Below are positions 1 to 7,585 of a stretch of 64,000 nt of DNA, in pieces. Origin of the DNA: Clostridiales bacterium (GTDB lineage Bacteria; Bacillota; Clostridia; Christensenellales; Aristaeellaceae); NCBI GenBank assembly GCA_004557125.1, contig SFET01000025.1, positions 1 to 64,000 of the forward strand, in the 5' to 3' direction. Within the stretch, counting starts at the first letter, position 1. Each line of letters opens with the position of its first letter. Made by a program: the position numbers and the translations under genes. Below the pieces are notes generated by a model. The model did not search any database and was not told where the DNA came from. It saw only the letters and a program-made list of their open reading frames with translations.

Positions 1-1
1 C

Positions 2-511
2 AACAAGCAGCTTTCCATTGAACGCAACAAGATCGGCGGCATGCCGATCGGCGTGATCCCGGTCGATTCTATTTTTACCCCGATTCGCAAAGTGAGCTAT
101 GCGGTGGAGGACACCCGCGTGGGCCAGGTTACCGACTACGATAAGCTGACCATCGAGGTGTGGACCAACGGTAGCATTCTGCCCAAGGAGGCCTTGGCCT
201 CTGCGGCGCAGATTCTGACAAACAATATGCGCCTCTTCATCGATCTGACGGTGAACGTTGTGCGGGTGGATTATACCGAGCAGGAGGACGACAAGAAGGA
301 GAAGGTTCTGGAGATGACCATCGAGGAACTGGATCTCTCCGTGCGCGCGTTCAACTGCCTGAAGCGCGCGGGCATCAATACCGTCGCGGAACTCGTACAG
401 CGCAACCAGGAAGACATGATGAAGGTGCGCAACCTCGGCAAAAAGTCGCTTGAGGAAGTGGAACAGAAGCTCGTTGCTCTGGGCCTTGCCCTCAAGTCGA
501 GCGAAGAATAA
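2..511 (+). CDS. rpoA: RNA polymerase alpha subunit, C-terminal part (partial)
   Basis: This is the last 169 residues of the alpha subunit of RNA polymerase; the start lies before the window and the frame is open from base 2. The first half is the end of the N-terminal assembly domain (IGVIPVDSIFTPIRKVSYAV, then the TDYDKLTIEVWTNGSI segment). After an acidic linker comes the C-terminal domain that contacts UP elements and activators (LDLSVRAFNCLKRAGI...VRNLGKKSLEEV). It sits directly before rplQ, the usual end of the ribosomal alpha operon. Confidence 0.97.
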   Translation, partial: NKQLSIERNKIGGMPIGVIPVDSIFTPIRKVSYAVEDTRVGQVTDYDKLTIEVWTNGSILPKEALASAAQILTNNMRLFIDLTVNVVRVDYTEQEDDKKEKVLEMTIEELDLSVRAFNCLKRAGINTVAELVQRNQEDMMKVRNLGKKSLEEVEQKLVALGLALKSSEE

Positions 512-552
512 CGCCGGGATACCGATATTGAGCATCAAGGGAGGAACCAGCA

Positions 553-1065
553 ATGGCCAATCATCGTAAGTTGGGCCGTCCGTCCGACCAGAGAATGGCG
601 ATGCTTCGCAACCAGGTCACCAATCTGATCTGGTACGGAAAGATCGAAACCACTCTCGCACGTGGCAAGGAAGTTCAGTCCATGGCTGAGCATCTGATCA
701 CCATCGCAATGCGTCAGTGTGATAATACCGTCGAACTGACGAAGAAGACCAAGAACGACAAGCAGCAGATCGTTGAGCTCACCGTGACCAACGATTCCCC
801 GGAGCGCCTGGCTGCCCGCCGCCGCGTGATGCGCTATCTGTACGACATCCCCGCCATCCAGAACAAGGACGAGGATCGTGACGATTTCAAGGCGCGTCAG
901 AAGCAGGTGAAGCATCAGGTCGTCGAGAAGCTCTTCCGCGAGATCGCGCCGAAGTATAAGAAGCGCGCCGAGGAGAAGGGCCAGGGCGGCGGATACACCC
1001 GCCTGGTCAAGATCGGCCCCCGCCGCGGCGATGCTGCCGAAATGGTCATCGTCGAGCTCGTCTGA
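553..1065 (+). CDS. rplQ: 50S ribosomal protein bL17, long form
   Basis: Ribosomal protein L17 of the large subunit. The N-terminus (HRKLGRPSDQRMAMLRNQVTNL) and C-terminus (GGYTRLVKIGPRRGDAAEM) are typical. The protein has 170 residues against about 115-130 in most bacteria. The extra 45 or so residues lie between the LITIAMR helix and the FREIAPKY segment and are charged (many K, E, D, Q). A GGGAGGAACC ribosome site precedes the ATG. It follows rpoA by 41 bases and is closed by a strong terminator, so it is the last gene of the ribosomal operon. Confidence 0.96.
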   Translation: MANHRKLGRPSDQRMAMLRNQVTNLIWYGKIETTLARGKEVQSMAEHLITIAMRQCDNTVELTKKTKNDKQQIVELTVTNDSPERLAARRRVMRYLYDIPAIQNKDEDRDDFKARQKQVKHQVVEKLFREIAPKYKKRAEEKGQGGGYTRLVKIGPRRGDAAEMVIVELV

Positions 1066-1081
1066 TCGCGAAGCAACACAC

Positions 1082-1111
1082 AAAAGCCGGTACTTGCGTA
1101 CCGGCTTTTTT
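1082..1111 (+). terminator. Rho-independent terminator of rpoA-rplQ
   Basis: Inverted repeat AAAAGCCGGTAC / GTACCGGCTTTTT with a TTGC loop and a run of six T. It ends the ribosomal operon and, because the A-rich side mirrors the T-run, can also stop the convergent gene at 1123-1713. Confidence 0.92.
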
Positions 1112-1122
1112 ACATGCTGTAC

Positions 1123-1713
1123 TCAATCATTTTTGGAGTTGTCACCGGTGATGCTGGCAATGTACGCATCATCCAGGGGAAGGATGTAATCTTCGATCCT
1201 CTCGTCGGGATCGAGCACGGCGTAGAAAATGAACATCATGTTCGGATTTTCGTTCCGCTCAGTCGCCTCGGAGAGATACGCGCATCGCGTTTCTCCGATC
1301 TTCCAAATGCAAGCTGTCTTGGCAGCAAGGTCTGCGATGATGTCCGTTGCGAAATATTCATTCTCACCGAGCTGAATTGGCGCACCGTGGAGCGCGCTGA
1401 GGGCGTCGATATACGGCTGCAGATCGGCGCCTTCGAGGATGAGCGTGGCCATTTCCAGCGAATCATTGACATATACCAGATTCAGCATGGAGGTTTCAGC
1501 ACCGAGACCGAATGGATTGGAAACAATCGCATCGATGTATTGCATGGAATCATAGCTGCTGATTTGAGCTTCGTCGCCAATGCAGGAGATCGCGGCCTCA
1601 GGCGGATCCTCCCAGTTCAGGCCGGGCAGGATGCCGAGGGGCGTCTCGGCCAGCGCGACGGTGGCCAGGCTGATCGCGAGAATCAGCGCGATGCATAGAA
1701 TTCGACTGCGCAT
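1123..1713 (-). CDS. secreted hypothetical protein
   Basis: A 196-residue protein that I do not recognise. Residues 1-22 form a clear Sec signal peptide (hydrophobic core LCIALILAISLATVA, cleavage after ALA), so the mature acidic chain of about 174 residues is exported. There is no lipobox and no second membrane segment. The start is supported by AAAGGAGGAG seven bases upstream and by a consensus promoter at 1756-1784. It is monocistronic, convergent with rplQ and divergent from parA. Confidence 0.7.
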   Translation of the reverse strand: MRSRILCIALILAISLATVALAETPLGILPGLNWEDPPEAAISCIGDEAQISSYDSMQYIDAIVSNPFGLGAETSMLNLVYVNDSLEMATLILEGADLQPYIDALSALHGAPIQLGENEYFATDIIADLAAKTACIWKIGETRCAYLSEATERNENPNMMFIFYAVLDPDERIEDYILPLDDAYIASITGDNSKND

Positions 1714-1755
1714 AATCTCCTCCTTTGCGTCGAAATGTACCTTCTGTATAATTTC

Positions 1756-1784
1756 AGTATAGTGGAGAAATGCCTGAATGTCAA
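1756..1784 (-). promoter_or_regulatory. sigma-A promoter of the 1713 gene
   Basis: On the minus strand the -35 is TTGACA (1779-1784), the spacer is 17 bases and the -10 is TATACT (1756-1761). Transcription would begin near 1749, about 36 bases before the start codon. Confidence 0.85.
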
Positions 1785-1954
1785 CTAAGATATATTGAAA
1801 AACAATAAATTATATTCGCGGGAACAAAGGGGCGACCCGATGCAACGCATCTTCCCCGTCTGGATGCGACCGAACTTGCGCGGGTCAGGAAGGTTATGTT
1901 TTCGTGCATTCATGCCCGGAACCAGACAATTCCTTTATCTTTTTATGCCCGGTC

Positions 1955-1983
1955 TTGTAACTCTGCGCGTTTTTCGTTATAAT
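1955..1983 (+). promoter_or_regulatory. sigma-A promoter of parAB
   Basis: The -35 is TTGTAA (1955-1960), spacer 17, and the -10 is TATAAT (1978-1983). Transcription would start near 1990. This excludes the longer open frame that begins at 1795 and supports a ParA start at 2014 or 2023. Confidence 0.85.
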
Positions 1984-2022
1984 GAAAGAATCAATAAGTC
2001 TGTACAGGAACAGGTGGAAGCA

Positions 2023-2787
2023 TTGGGCAAGATCATTGCGGTAACGAATCAGAAGGGCGGCGTGGGCAAGACGACCACGGCGGTGAATCTCTCTGCATGC
2101 CTGGCGGCGAAGGGCAAGCGCGTGCTGCTGGTGGACATCGATCCCCAGGGCAACGCTACCAGCGGCCTGGGCAAGGCGGGCGAGGGCGAGAATACGGTCT
2201 ACGACGTGCTCATCGGCGAGGCGGAGGCCCGGGATGCGATCCTTCCCACGGGTCACGGCACGCTGGATCTGATCCCCACGGCCATTGAGCTGGCCGGCGC
2301 GGAGATCGAGCTGGTGGGTGTGGACGACCGCGAGTCGCTGCTGAAGGGCGCGCTTCAGGAGGTGCGTGGGGATTACGATGTGATTTTCATCGACTGCCCG
2401 CCCTCGCTGAGCCTGCTGACGATCAACGCCCTGACTGCGGCGGACAGCGTGCTGATCCCGATCCAGTGCGAATACTACGCGCTGGAGGGCCTGGGCCAGC
2501 TGATGAACACGGTGAAGCTGATGCGCAAGAAGCTCAATCCGCAGTTGGAGATCGAGGGCATATTGCTGACGATGTTCGATTCCCGTACGAACCTCTGCGC
2601 GCAGGTGGTGCAGGAGGTGCGCAGCCACTTCCCGAACGAGCTGTTCGAGACGATGATCCCGCGCAACGTGCGCCTGAGCGAGGCGCCGAGCTACGGCCTG
2701 CCCATCCACCTCTACGACGCGCGCTGCATCGGCGCGAAGGCGTATACGGAGTTGGCGCAGGAACTGATCGACCGGAAAGGGGTGTAA
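2023..2787 (+). CDS. parA: ParA/Soj chromosome-partitioning ATPase
   Basis: ParA-type ATPase that binds DNA when ATP-loaded and moves the origin region together with ParB. The deviant Walker A motif KGGVGKTTTAVNL sits 8 residues from the N-terminus, followed by VDIDPQGNATSGLG and Walker B IDCPPSLSLLT. The frame stays open back to 1795, but the family starts at GKIIAVTNQKGG, which corresponds to the TTG at 2023 with AGGTGG six bases upstream. A GTG at 2014 is the alternative. The length from TTG is 254 residues, normal for Soj. parB follows after 3 bases. Confidence 0.94.
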   Translation: MGKIIAVTNQKGGVGKTTTAVNLSACLAAKGKRVLLVDIDPQGNATSGLGKAGEGENTVYDVLIGEAEARDAILPTGHGTLDLIPTAIELAGAEIELVGVDDRESLLKGALQEVRGDYDVIFIDCPPSLSLLTINALTAADSVLIPIQCEYYALEGLGQLMNTVKLMRKKLNPQLEIEGILLTMFDSRTNLCAQVVQEVRSHFPNELFETMIPRNVRLSEAPSYGLPIHLYDARCIGAKAYTELAQELIDRKGV

Positions 2788-2790
2788 GGC

Positions 2791-3693
2791 ATGGCAAAGA
2801 AGGTACAGCGGGGATTGGGCCGCGGGCTGGGCGCGCTGCTGGGTGACGACGTCGTGGAGCAGCCGAAGGCCGCGCCGGAGCCGGAACCGAAGCAGGAGGA
2901 GGTTCGGGATGCGGTGCGCATGCTGCCCATTCGCCTGATCGATCCCAACCGTGAGCAGCCGCGTCGCACCTTTGACGAGGAGGCGCTGAAGGACCTGGCG
3001 GCTTCCATCGAGTCTGTGGGCGTGATCCAACCGATCATCGTGGCGGAGAGCGGCGAGCGGTACAGCATCATCGCGGGCGAGCGCCGCTACCGGGCGTCGC
3101 GCATGGCGGGTCTGGAGGAGATTCCGGCCATTGTGCGCAACTGGGATGAGCAGCGCAGGCTCGAAGCCGCGCTGATTGAGAACCTGCAGCGCGACGATCT
3201 GAACCCCATCGAGGAGGCCATGGGCGTGAAGCGCCTGATGGAGGAGAGCAGCCTTACGCAGGAAAAGGTCGCCGAGAGACTGGGCAAGAGCCGCCCGGCG
3301 GTGGCGAACCTGCTGCGCCTGCTGACGCTGGAGGAGAGCGTGCAGCAACTGCTGATCGAGGGTAAGCTGTCGGCGGGACACGCCCGCGCGCTGGTGACGG
3401 TGGACAAGAAGCGGCAGGTGCAGCTTGCAAACCTCACTGTGCAGCAGGGCTGGTCGGTGCGTCAACTGGAGCGCATCTGTGCCCAGCCGGTGAAGGAGGA
3501 GCAGCCGAAGCCCGCCAAGGTGCGGGATCAGCAGTTCAGCCGCCTGGAGGGCATGGCGCGGGAGCTGTTCGGCACGCGCGCGAAGCTGGACGGCACCCAG
3601 GACAGCGGGAAGCTGACGCTGTTCTATTACAGTGCAGACGATCTGCAGCGCATCTGGGAGGTGCTGGAGATGGCCGGCGAGGGCAAGCTGTGA
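2791..3693 (+). CDS. parB: ParB/Spo0J chromosome-partitioning protein
   Basis: ParB-family CTPase that clamps and spreads on DNA at parS sites and stimulates ParA. It begins with the basic GLGRGLGALLGDD segment that contacts ParA. The ParB/Srx fold carries GERRYRAS (CTP-binding) and ALIENLQRDDLNPIEEA, followed by the helix-turn-helix region (TQEKVAERLGKSRPAVANLLRLL) and a C-terminal dimerisation domain. 300 residues is normal. It is coupled to parA (3-base gap) and its stop overlaps the GTG of the next gene. Confidence 0.95.
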   Translation: MAKKVQRGLGRGLGALLGDDVVEQPKAAPEPEPKQEEVRDAVRMLPIRLIDPNREQPRRTFDEEALKDLAASIESVGVIQPIIVAESGERYSIIAGERRYRASRMAGLEEIPAIVRNWDEQRRLEAALIENLQRDDLNPIEEAMGVKRLMEESSLTQEKVAERLGKSRPAVANLLRLLTLEESVQQLLIEGKLSAGHARALVTVDKKRQVQLANLTVQQGWSVRQLERICAQPVKEEQPKPAKVRDQQFSRLEGMARELFGTRAKLDGTQDSGKLTLFYYSADDLQRIWEVLEMAGEGKL

Positions 3694-4187
3694 GCGCGGC
3701 GAGCGGCTGCGCGGCCCTGTACGCATCGGAGGATCTGCAGCGCGCCGGGCGGTGCGTGCGGCGCAATGCGTGGACGCTGGGCGGTGCGGAGATCGCGCTG
3801 CTGGCGGCCTATGCGGCAGCGACGGCGCTGGATCTCTACTGGGGGATGCTGGCGCTGCTGCTGGCGGCCTTCATCTTCGCCCTGTTCTGGGGCGATCTTC
3901 GCCTGCTGCCTGCACTGCGGTATCAAAAGTTTCTGCGGGAATTGAATGCGGGACTGCGGCGCAGCGCCGTGTGCAGGGTGGAATCCCTGGAGGACGCTGC
4001 GCAGATGCAGGACGGCGCGCAGGTGCGGGTGCTGCACGTGCGCCTGGCGGAGCACGGCGAGGAGAGAATCTTCTATTTAAATGCGGAGCATGCGGCGCGC
4101 TTTCCGGGCCCGGGGACGCAGATCGTGCTGGAGAGCTGCGGACGGCATGTGACGGGCGTTTGCTGCGCGCAGGAGGAACGGACATGA
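3690..4187 (+). CDS. small membrane protein of the parAB operon
   Basis: A 165-residue protein with two predicted membrane helices (about residues 31-48 and 51-67) followed by a soluble domain of about 95 residues rich in charged residues. I do not recognise a family. It starts with GTG overlapping the parB stop (GTGA) and ends in an ATGA overlap with the next gene, so all four genes are translationally coupled. GC content is as high as its neighbours. The function is unknown. Confidence 0.7.
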   Translation: MSAASGCAALYASEDLQRAGRCVRRNAWTLGGAEIALLAAYAAATALDLYWGMLALLLAAFIFALFWGDLRLLPALRYQKFLRELNAGLRRSAVCRVESLEDAAQMQDGAQVRVLHVRLAEHGEERIFYLNAEHAARFPGPGTQIVLESCGRHVTGVCCAQEERT

Positions 4188-4768
4188 CGCGGCTGTGGCT
4201 CCTGCCGGGGGCGGCGGCCCTCTTTTTTAGCCTGATCCTGGCGGCAGTGATCGCCTGCGCCCACCTGCGGCGGCCGGTGCGGAGGTCGGACTGCATCGTG
4301 GTGCTGGGGGCGAAGGTGCATCCCGACGGCCGTCTGAGCAAAACGCTGCGGTGGCGCTGCGAGCGTGCGTGGGAGCTCTGGCGCGACGGCCTGGCGGGCG
4401 CGGTGATCGTCTGCGGCGGTCGGGGCGGCGACGAGCCCTGCACCGAGGCCTTCGCCATGGCGGCGCAGCTGGAGGAGCTGGGCGTGCCGCGCGGGCGGAT
4501 TCATCCGGAGGACAAATCGGTCAACACCGTGGAGAATCTGCGAAATGCGGCGGGAATCATGGCGGCGCAGGGCTTGCGCAGCGCGGTGATCGTCACCAGC
4601 GACTATCATCTGCAGCGCGCACTGTGGATCGCCCGGGATCTGGGCATGGAGGTTTGCGGCGCGGCGGCGCGGTCCAATCCGATGCCGGTCAAGTGGGTGA
4701 AATCCCGACTGCGGGAAAGTGTGAGCTGGATGTTGTATTTTGTACATAAAATTAACCTAAAAACCTGA
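4184..4768 (+). CDS. YdcF/SanA-like DUF218 membrane protein
   Basis: A 194-residue protein with one N-terminal membrane helix (residues 3-25) and a DUF218 domain. Family motifs are visible: IVVLGAKVHPDGRLS, CGGRGGDEPCTEA, NTVENLRNA and VTSDYHLQRAL. DUF218 proteins (SanA, ElyC, YdcF) are linked to envelope and peptidoglycan precursor homeostasis, but the biochemical reaction is unsettled. AGGAGGAACGG precedes the ATG, which overlaps the previous stop. It is the last gene of the parAB transcript. Confidence 0.85.
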   Translation: MTRLWLLPGAAALFFSLILAAVIACAHLRRPVRRSDCIVVLGAKVHPDGRLSKTLRWRCERAWELWRDGLAGAVIVCGGRGGDEPCTEAFAMAAQLEELGVPRGRIHPEDKSVNTVENLRNAAGIMAAQGLRSAVIVTSDYHLQRALWIARDLGMEVCGAAARSNPMPVKWVKSRLRESVSWMLYFVHKINLKT

Positions 4769-4806
4769 ATTGCCGAGAATTTAATGCAAATGACACGAAT
4801 AATTTG

Positions 4807-4835
4807 TTGATGGAATCGAGCCATTGTGATACAGT
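4807..4835 (+). promoter_or_regulatory. probable promoter of the VanW-like gene
   Basis: TTGATG (4807-4812), 17-base spacer, TACAGT (4830-4835) with a TG dinucleotide just upstream. The match is moderate. It sits about 30 bases before the open frame. Confidence 0.5.
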
Positions 4836-4865
4836 ACATCGGTATCTCAAGGGAGGGACATTGCA

Positions 4866-5420
4866 ATGAAGCGAATTCTTGCGCTGATTCTGGCGGCCGC
4901 GCTGTGCGCGCTGACCGGCAGCGCACTTGCGGAGGTGTTCACGCCCATCACGGTGGAGGGAGAGAATTATCTCTCCAACCTGGACGTGTGCATCGCTTCC
5001 ATCAACGAAATGGAACTGGGAACCAACGAAACCTTCTCCTTCAATGCCGCCGTGGGCGCGCGCTCGGAGGAGCGCGGCTACTGCGAAGCGCTCAATGGCC
5101 GCGGCGTGGAGGTGGTGGGCGGCGGCGTCGCCCAGGTTGCCACGACGATCTATCTGGCGATCAAGAACATGGACAGCATGGAGGTCGTGGAAAAGCGCAC
5201 CTACGGCTCCGACTTCTGCGAGGACTATGTGCCTGATGCGGAGGACGCGGTGATCACCGATTACAGCCAGCCCATCGACTTCCGCTTTACCAACCACGGC
5301 GAAGCGGTGACCATCTCCGTATGGCGCGATGACAGCAGGATCTACTGCAGCGTGGCGGAGGCGGAGGATGCAGCGCCTGCAACGGCTTCGCTGGAAATCG
5401 GCACCGGCGACGGCGAATAA
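4866..5420 (+). CDS. secreted VanW family protein
   Basis: A 184-residue exported protein. Residues 1-22 are a Sec signal peptide ending in ALAE. The mature part carries the VanW core: NETFSFNAAVGARSEERGY, GGGVAQVATTIYLA and the VPDAEDAVITDYSQPIDFRF stretch. VanW proteins accompany vancomycin-resistance clusters and are widespread in Clostridia; their activity is not established. No van genes are nearby, so a resistance role is not implied. GGGAGGG precedes the ATG. The usual GGGVCQ cysteine is replaced by alanine here (GGGVAQ). Confidence 0.85.
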   Translation: MKRILALILAAALCALTGSALAEVFTPITVEGENYLSNLDVCIASINEMELGTNETFSFNAAVGARSEERGYCEALNGRGVEVVGGGVAQVATTIYLAIKNMDSMEVVEKRTYGSDFCEDYVPDAEDAVITDYSQPIDFRFTNHGEAVTISVWRDDSRIYCSVAEAEDAAPATASLEIGTGDGE

Positions 5421-5435
5421 GTCCCGGCGTGCAGA

Positions 5436-5473
5436 ACAGAGCGGCATGACCGAAGGGTCATGCCGCTCTGTTT
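5436..5473 (+). terminator. terminator hairpin between convergent genes
   Basis: A 16-bp perfect stem, ACAGAGCGGCATGACC / GGTCATGCCGCTCTGT, with loop GAAG, followed by a short T-run (TTTGGG). It lies between the 3' ends of the VanW-like gene and the convergent glyoxalase-like gene and probably serves both. Confidence 0.75.
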
Positions 5474-5519
5474 GGGTTGGGAGGATCGCCGCCGGGATGA
5501 AGCGGCAGCGGTTTGCCAA

Positions 5520-5909
5520 TCACATGAACTGGTTGAATTCCACCTTTTCGCGGTTGGGGCCGATGATGGTGAAGAACTTCACGCCGTTTTCGTAGAAGGG
5601 CAGGAAGTTGATGGCGGTGTCCTCGGTCTCGTAGCCGCAGGCCTGTGCGTCGCTCCAGGCGGCCTCGATGTCGTTGACGTTCAGGGCGACGTGGTCGATG
5701 GCACCGTTCTTCAGGGCGGGCGCATCCACCAGATAGGTCTCGATGACCAGCGTGCCCAGCTTCAGGAAGGCGACCTCGCCGCTCTTCTGCCACTGGATCT
5801 CAAAGCCGAGGCCCTGGTAGAATTCGATGGTCCTGTTCAGATCGGCCGTGGGGATGCCCAGGTGCTGGATGCCGGTCACATTTTTGCGGAAGTTTTCTGC
5901 GCGGTTCAT
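5520..5909 (-). CDS. glyoxalase-fold (VOC) metalloprotein
   Basis: A 129-residue VOC-superfamily protein of the lactoylglutathione lyase / bleomycin-resistance fold. The visible pattern is GIQHLGIPTADLNRTIEFYQ at the start, a central VIETYL, IDHVALNVNDIEAAW, and FFTIIGPNREKVEFNQ at the end. The metal-ligand positions His (QHLG), Glu (IETYL), His (DHVAL) and Glu (VEFNQ) are all present. The substrate is unknown. The start was chosen at 5909 because GGAGGAAAAC lies just before it, although the frame is open to 6215. Confidence 0.88.
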   Translation of the reverse strand: MNRAENFRKNVTGIQHLGIPTADLNRTIEFYQGLGFEIQWQKSGEVAFLKLGTLVIETYLVDAPALKNGAIDHVALNVNDIEAAWSDAQACGYETEDTAINFLPFYENGVKFFTIIGPNREKVEFNQFM

Positions 5910-6068
5910 AACGTTTTCCTCCTTTGAATCGTGGGTGAATCCAGGAACTCCGGACGCTTCATTCGTAACGGCGCCGGGGATTTTCATGGGTGGGGGAGCG
6001 GCTGCCACTGCGCGCATCCGGCCGTCGCAAGCGTGCGCAGGGATGGCGCCGATGGTCATAACATTTTC

Positions 6069-6096
6069 ATTATAACATGTTTTTCCTGTTTTGCAA
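6069..6096 (-). promoter_or_regulatory. promoter of the glyoxalase-like gene
   Basis: On the minus strand TTGCAA (6091-6096), 16-base spacer, TATAAT (6069-6074). The predicted leader is about 150 bases long. Confidence 0.75.
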
Positions 6097-6297
6097 GTGC
6101 GGCCGGAGGAATGCCAGGACCATGGCGCGGCAAGTGAAACCGCATGGGTTTGGGCCGATGCCGCTTTGGAGAACGGCGCGCCGGCGCACGTGGCGAGGTA
6201 GTTCGCGACGGGCACATGCGGCTTTGATCAATTCAGGGGCTTTTATATGGAATCGGCATTAATTTGATGAAAAGGGACATATTTTTCCTTTATTTAC

Positions 6298-6326
6298 TTG
6301 CGCTTTGCATAAATATGCTTTATAAT
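6298..6326 (+). promoter_or_regulatory. promoter of the nucleotidyltransferase gene
   Basis: TTGCGC (6298-6303), 17-base spacer, TATAAT (6321-6326). The same TTGCGC -35 occurs in the TAXI promoter at 7495. Confidence 0.8.
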
Positions 6327-6388
6327 GGGAATGAAAATGCGACCGTATGCGCACAGGTGCAAATACTCAGGTTGCAGGAAGAAAGAGA

Positions 6389-7306
6389 ATGGTTATGAAC
6401 AGGACAACGTTGGCATTCATGGCGGCGGGATTTGGATCGCGCTTTGGTGGCGGCGTCAAGCAGATCGAACCGGTGGGTCCCCACGGTGAAGTCCTGATGG
6501 ATTACGCGGTGCACGATGCGCTGCGGGCAGGCTTTAACCGCGTGGTATTCATCATTCGAAAGGATATAGAAGCAGAATTCCGCAGCGGCGTCGGACGGCG
6601 CGTGGAGAAAAAGTGCGATGTGGAATACGTCTATCAGGACGTATCGGACCTGCCGGCGGGCTTTACGCTGCCTCTGCAGCGCAGAAAGCCCTGGGGCACG
6701 GGCCACGCGGTGCTGGCGTGCAGGGGCGTGATTCGCGAGCCCTTCTGCGTGCTGAATGCGGATGACTATTACGGCCCCGAGGCCTTCGCGCGGATCCACG
6801 AGTACATCGGCGCGGCGGAGCGTCCGGCAAGGGAGCTGGACTGCTGCATGGCGGGCTATGTGCTGGGCAACACCCTTTCGGAGAGCGGTGCGGTGACCCG
6901 CGGCATCTGCAAGGTGGACGGCGCGGGCAAGCTGTGCGAGATTCGCGAGACCCGCGGCATTCTGCTGCGCGACGGCGCGCCCTGCGTGGAGAGAGACGGC
7001 ACATTGGAGCGCCTGGATCCCGATTCGGCGGTGTCGATGAACATCTGGGGCCTGCCCGCGGGCTTCATCGACTACCTGGAGGAGGGCTTCCCGCAGTTTT
7101 TGCAGCGGCTGGGAGAGGAGGATCTCACCTCGGAGTATCTGCTGCCCTCCATCATTGGAAAGATGATCCGCCGCGGCGAAGGCAGCGTACAGGTGCTGCC
7201 CACGGCGGACAAGTGGTTCGGCATGACCTATGCCCAGGACAAGCGGCAGACCCAGGAGAAGATCCGGTCGCTGATCGAACAGGGCGCTTATCCCGAGCAG
7301 CTGTGA
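6389..7306 (+). CDS. NTP_transferase-fold nucleotidyltransferase
   Basis: A 305-residue sugar-nucleotidyltransferase-like protein. The N-terminus has the nucleotide-binding FMAAGFGSRFGGGVKQIEPV signature, followed by MDYAVHDALRAGF and FCVLNADDYYG, whose acidic residues would hold the metal. The C-terminal half (SMNIWGLPAGFIDYLEEGF) is a conserved extension of this group. The sugar is unknown and no glycan genes are adjacent. The start is taken as ATG 6389 (AGGA nine bases upstream); the ATG at 6395 is possible. It is monocistronic with its own promoter and terminator. Confidence 0.85.
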   Translation: MVMNRTTLAFMAAGFGSRFGGGVKQIEPVGPHGEVLMDYAVHDALRAGFNRVVFIIRKDIEAEFRSGVGRRVEKKCDVEYVYQDVSDLPAGFTLPLQRRKPWGTGHAVLACRGVIREPFCVLNADDYYGPEAFARIHEYIGAAERPARELDCCMAGYVLGNTLSESGAVTRGICKVDGAGKLCEIRETRGILLRDGAPCVERDGTLERLDPDSAVSMNIWGLPAGFIDYLEEGFPQFLQRLGEEDLTSEYLLPSIIGKMIRRGEGSVQVLPTADKWFGMTYAQDKRQTQEKIRSLIEQGAYPEQL

Positions 7307-7323
7307 GCAGCCATTTCCGGCGC

Positions 7324-7379
7324 GGCGGCGCGCACATTCCCACAATCCGGGCGTGTGCGTGCCGCCGTGCATATTTTTT
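7324..7379 (+). terminator. terminator of the nucleotidyltransferase gene
   Basis: Stem GGCGGCGCGCACA (7324-7336) with TGTGCGTGCCGCC (7354-7366), one G-T pair, followed by CATA and six T. Confidence 0.85.
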
Positions 7380-7389
7380 GGGTTAAAAT

Positions 7390-7424
7390 GATGCAAAAGT
7401 GCATCAAATTGGCACGAAAAGTGC
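7390..7424. promoter_or_regulatory. paired small palindromes upstream of the TAXI operon
   Basis: GATGCA-AAAG-TGCATC (7390-7405) is followed one helical turn later by GCAC-GAAAA-GTGC (7412-7424). Both are in an AT-rich stretch about 90 bases before the TAXI promoter. They could be operator half-sites for a regulator of the transporter. The role is inferred only from position and symmetry. Confidence 0.35.
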
Positions 7425-7494
7425 AAAAAATGCAGGATATAAAGCTGAATTAACAGAAAATGCAATAATTTACATTCAAAAACCCGATTTTCTA

Positions 7495-7523
7495 TTGCGC
7501 GGCGGAGGGAATTGCAGTATAAT
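7495..7523 (+). promoter_or_regulatory. promoter of the TAXI-TRAP operon
   Basis: TTGCGC (7495-7500), 17-base spacer, TATAAT (7518-7523). Transcription would start near 7530, leaving a 55-base leader. Confidence 0.82.
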
Positions 7524-7585
7524 ATGATAAAAGGGGTCTTGTTTGATGCTTTCAACAGGCCCGTAATTTCAAGGGGGAAAATACA

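Larger units (their letters stand above)
5910..6388. other. 479-base intergenic region with two divergent promoters
   Basis: It holds the minus-strand promoter at 6069-6096 with its 150-base leader to the glyoxalase-like gene, and the plus-strand promoter at 6298-6326. I see no gene, tRNA or recognised riboswitch in it. The 200 bases between the promoters are GC-rich and featureless. Confidence 0.6.

Noticed and set aside
1795..2022. N-terminal extension of ParA by 76 residues
   Set aside because: It starts before the promoter -10 (1978-1983) and has no similarity to ParA. The family begins at GKIIAVTNQKGG.
1894..3726. 610-codon open frame opposite parAB
   Set aside because: Antisense shadow of two certain genes with low-complexity R/H/L/Q product.
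2000..4200. parS site near parAB
   Set aside because: I looked for a TGTTTCACGTGAAACA-like palindrome and saw none in or around the operon.
5910..6215. Extension of the glyoxalase-like protein to 6215
   Set aside because: The extra residues precede the promoter in part, are Pro/Ala-rich without similarity, and GGAGGAAAAC marks ATG 5909.
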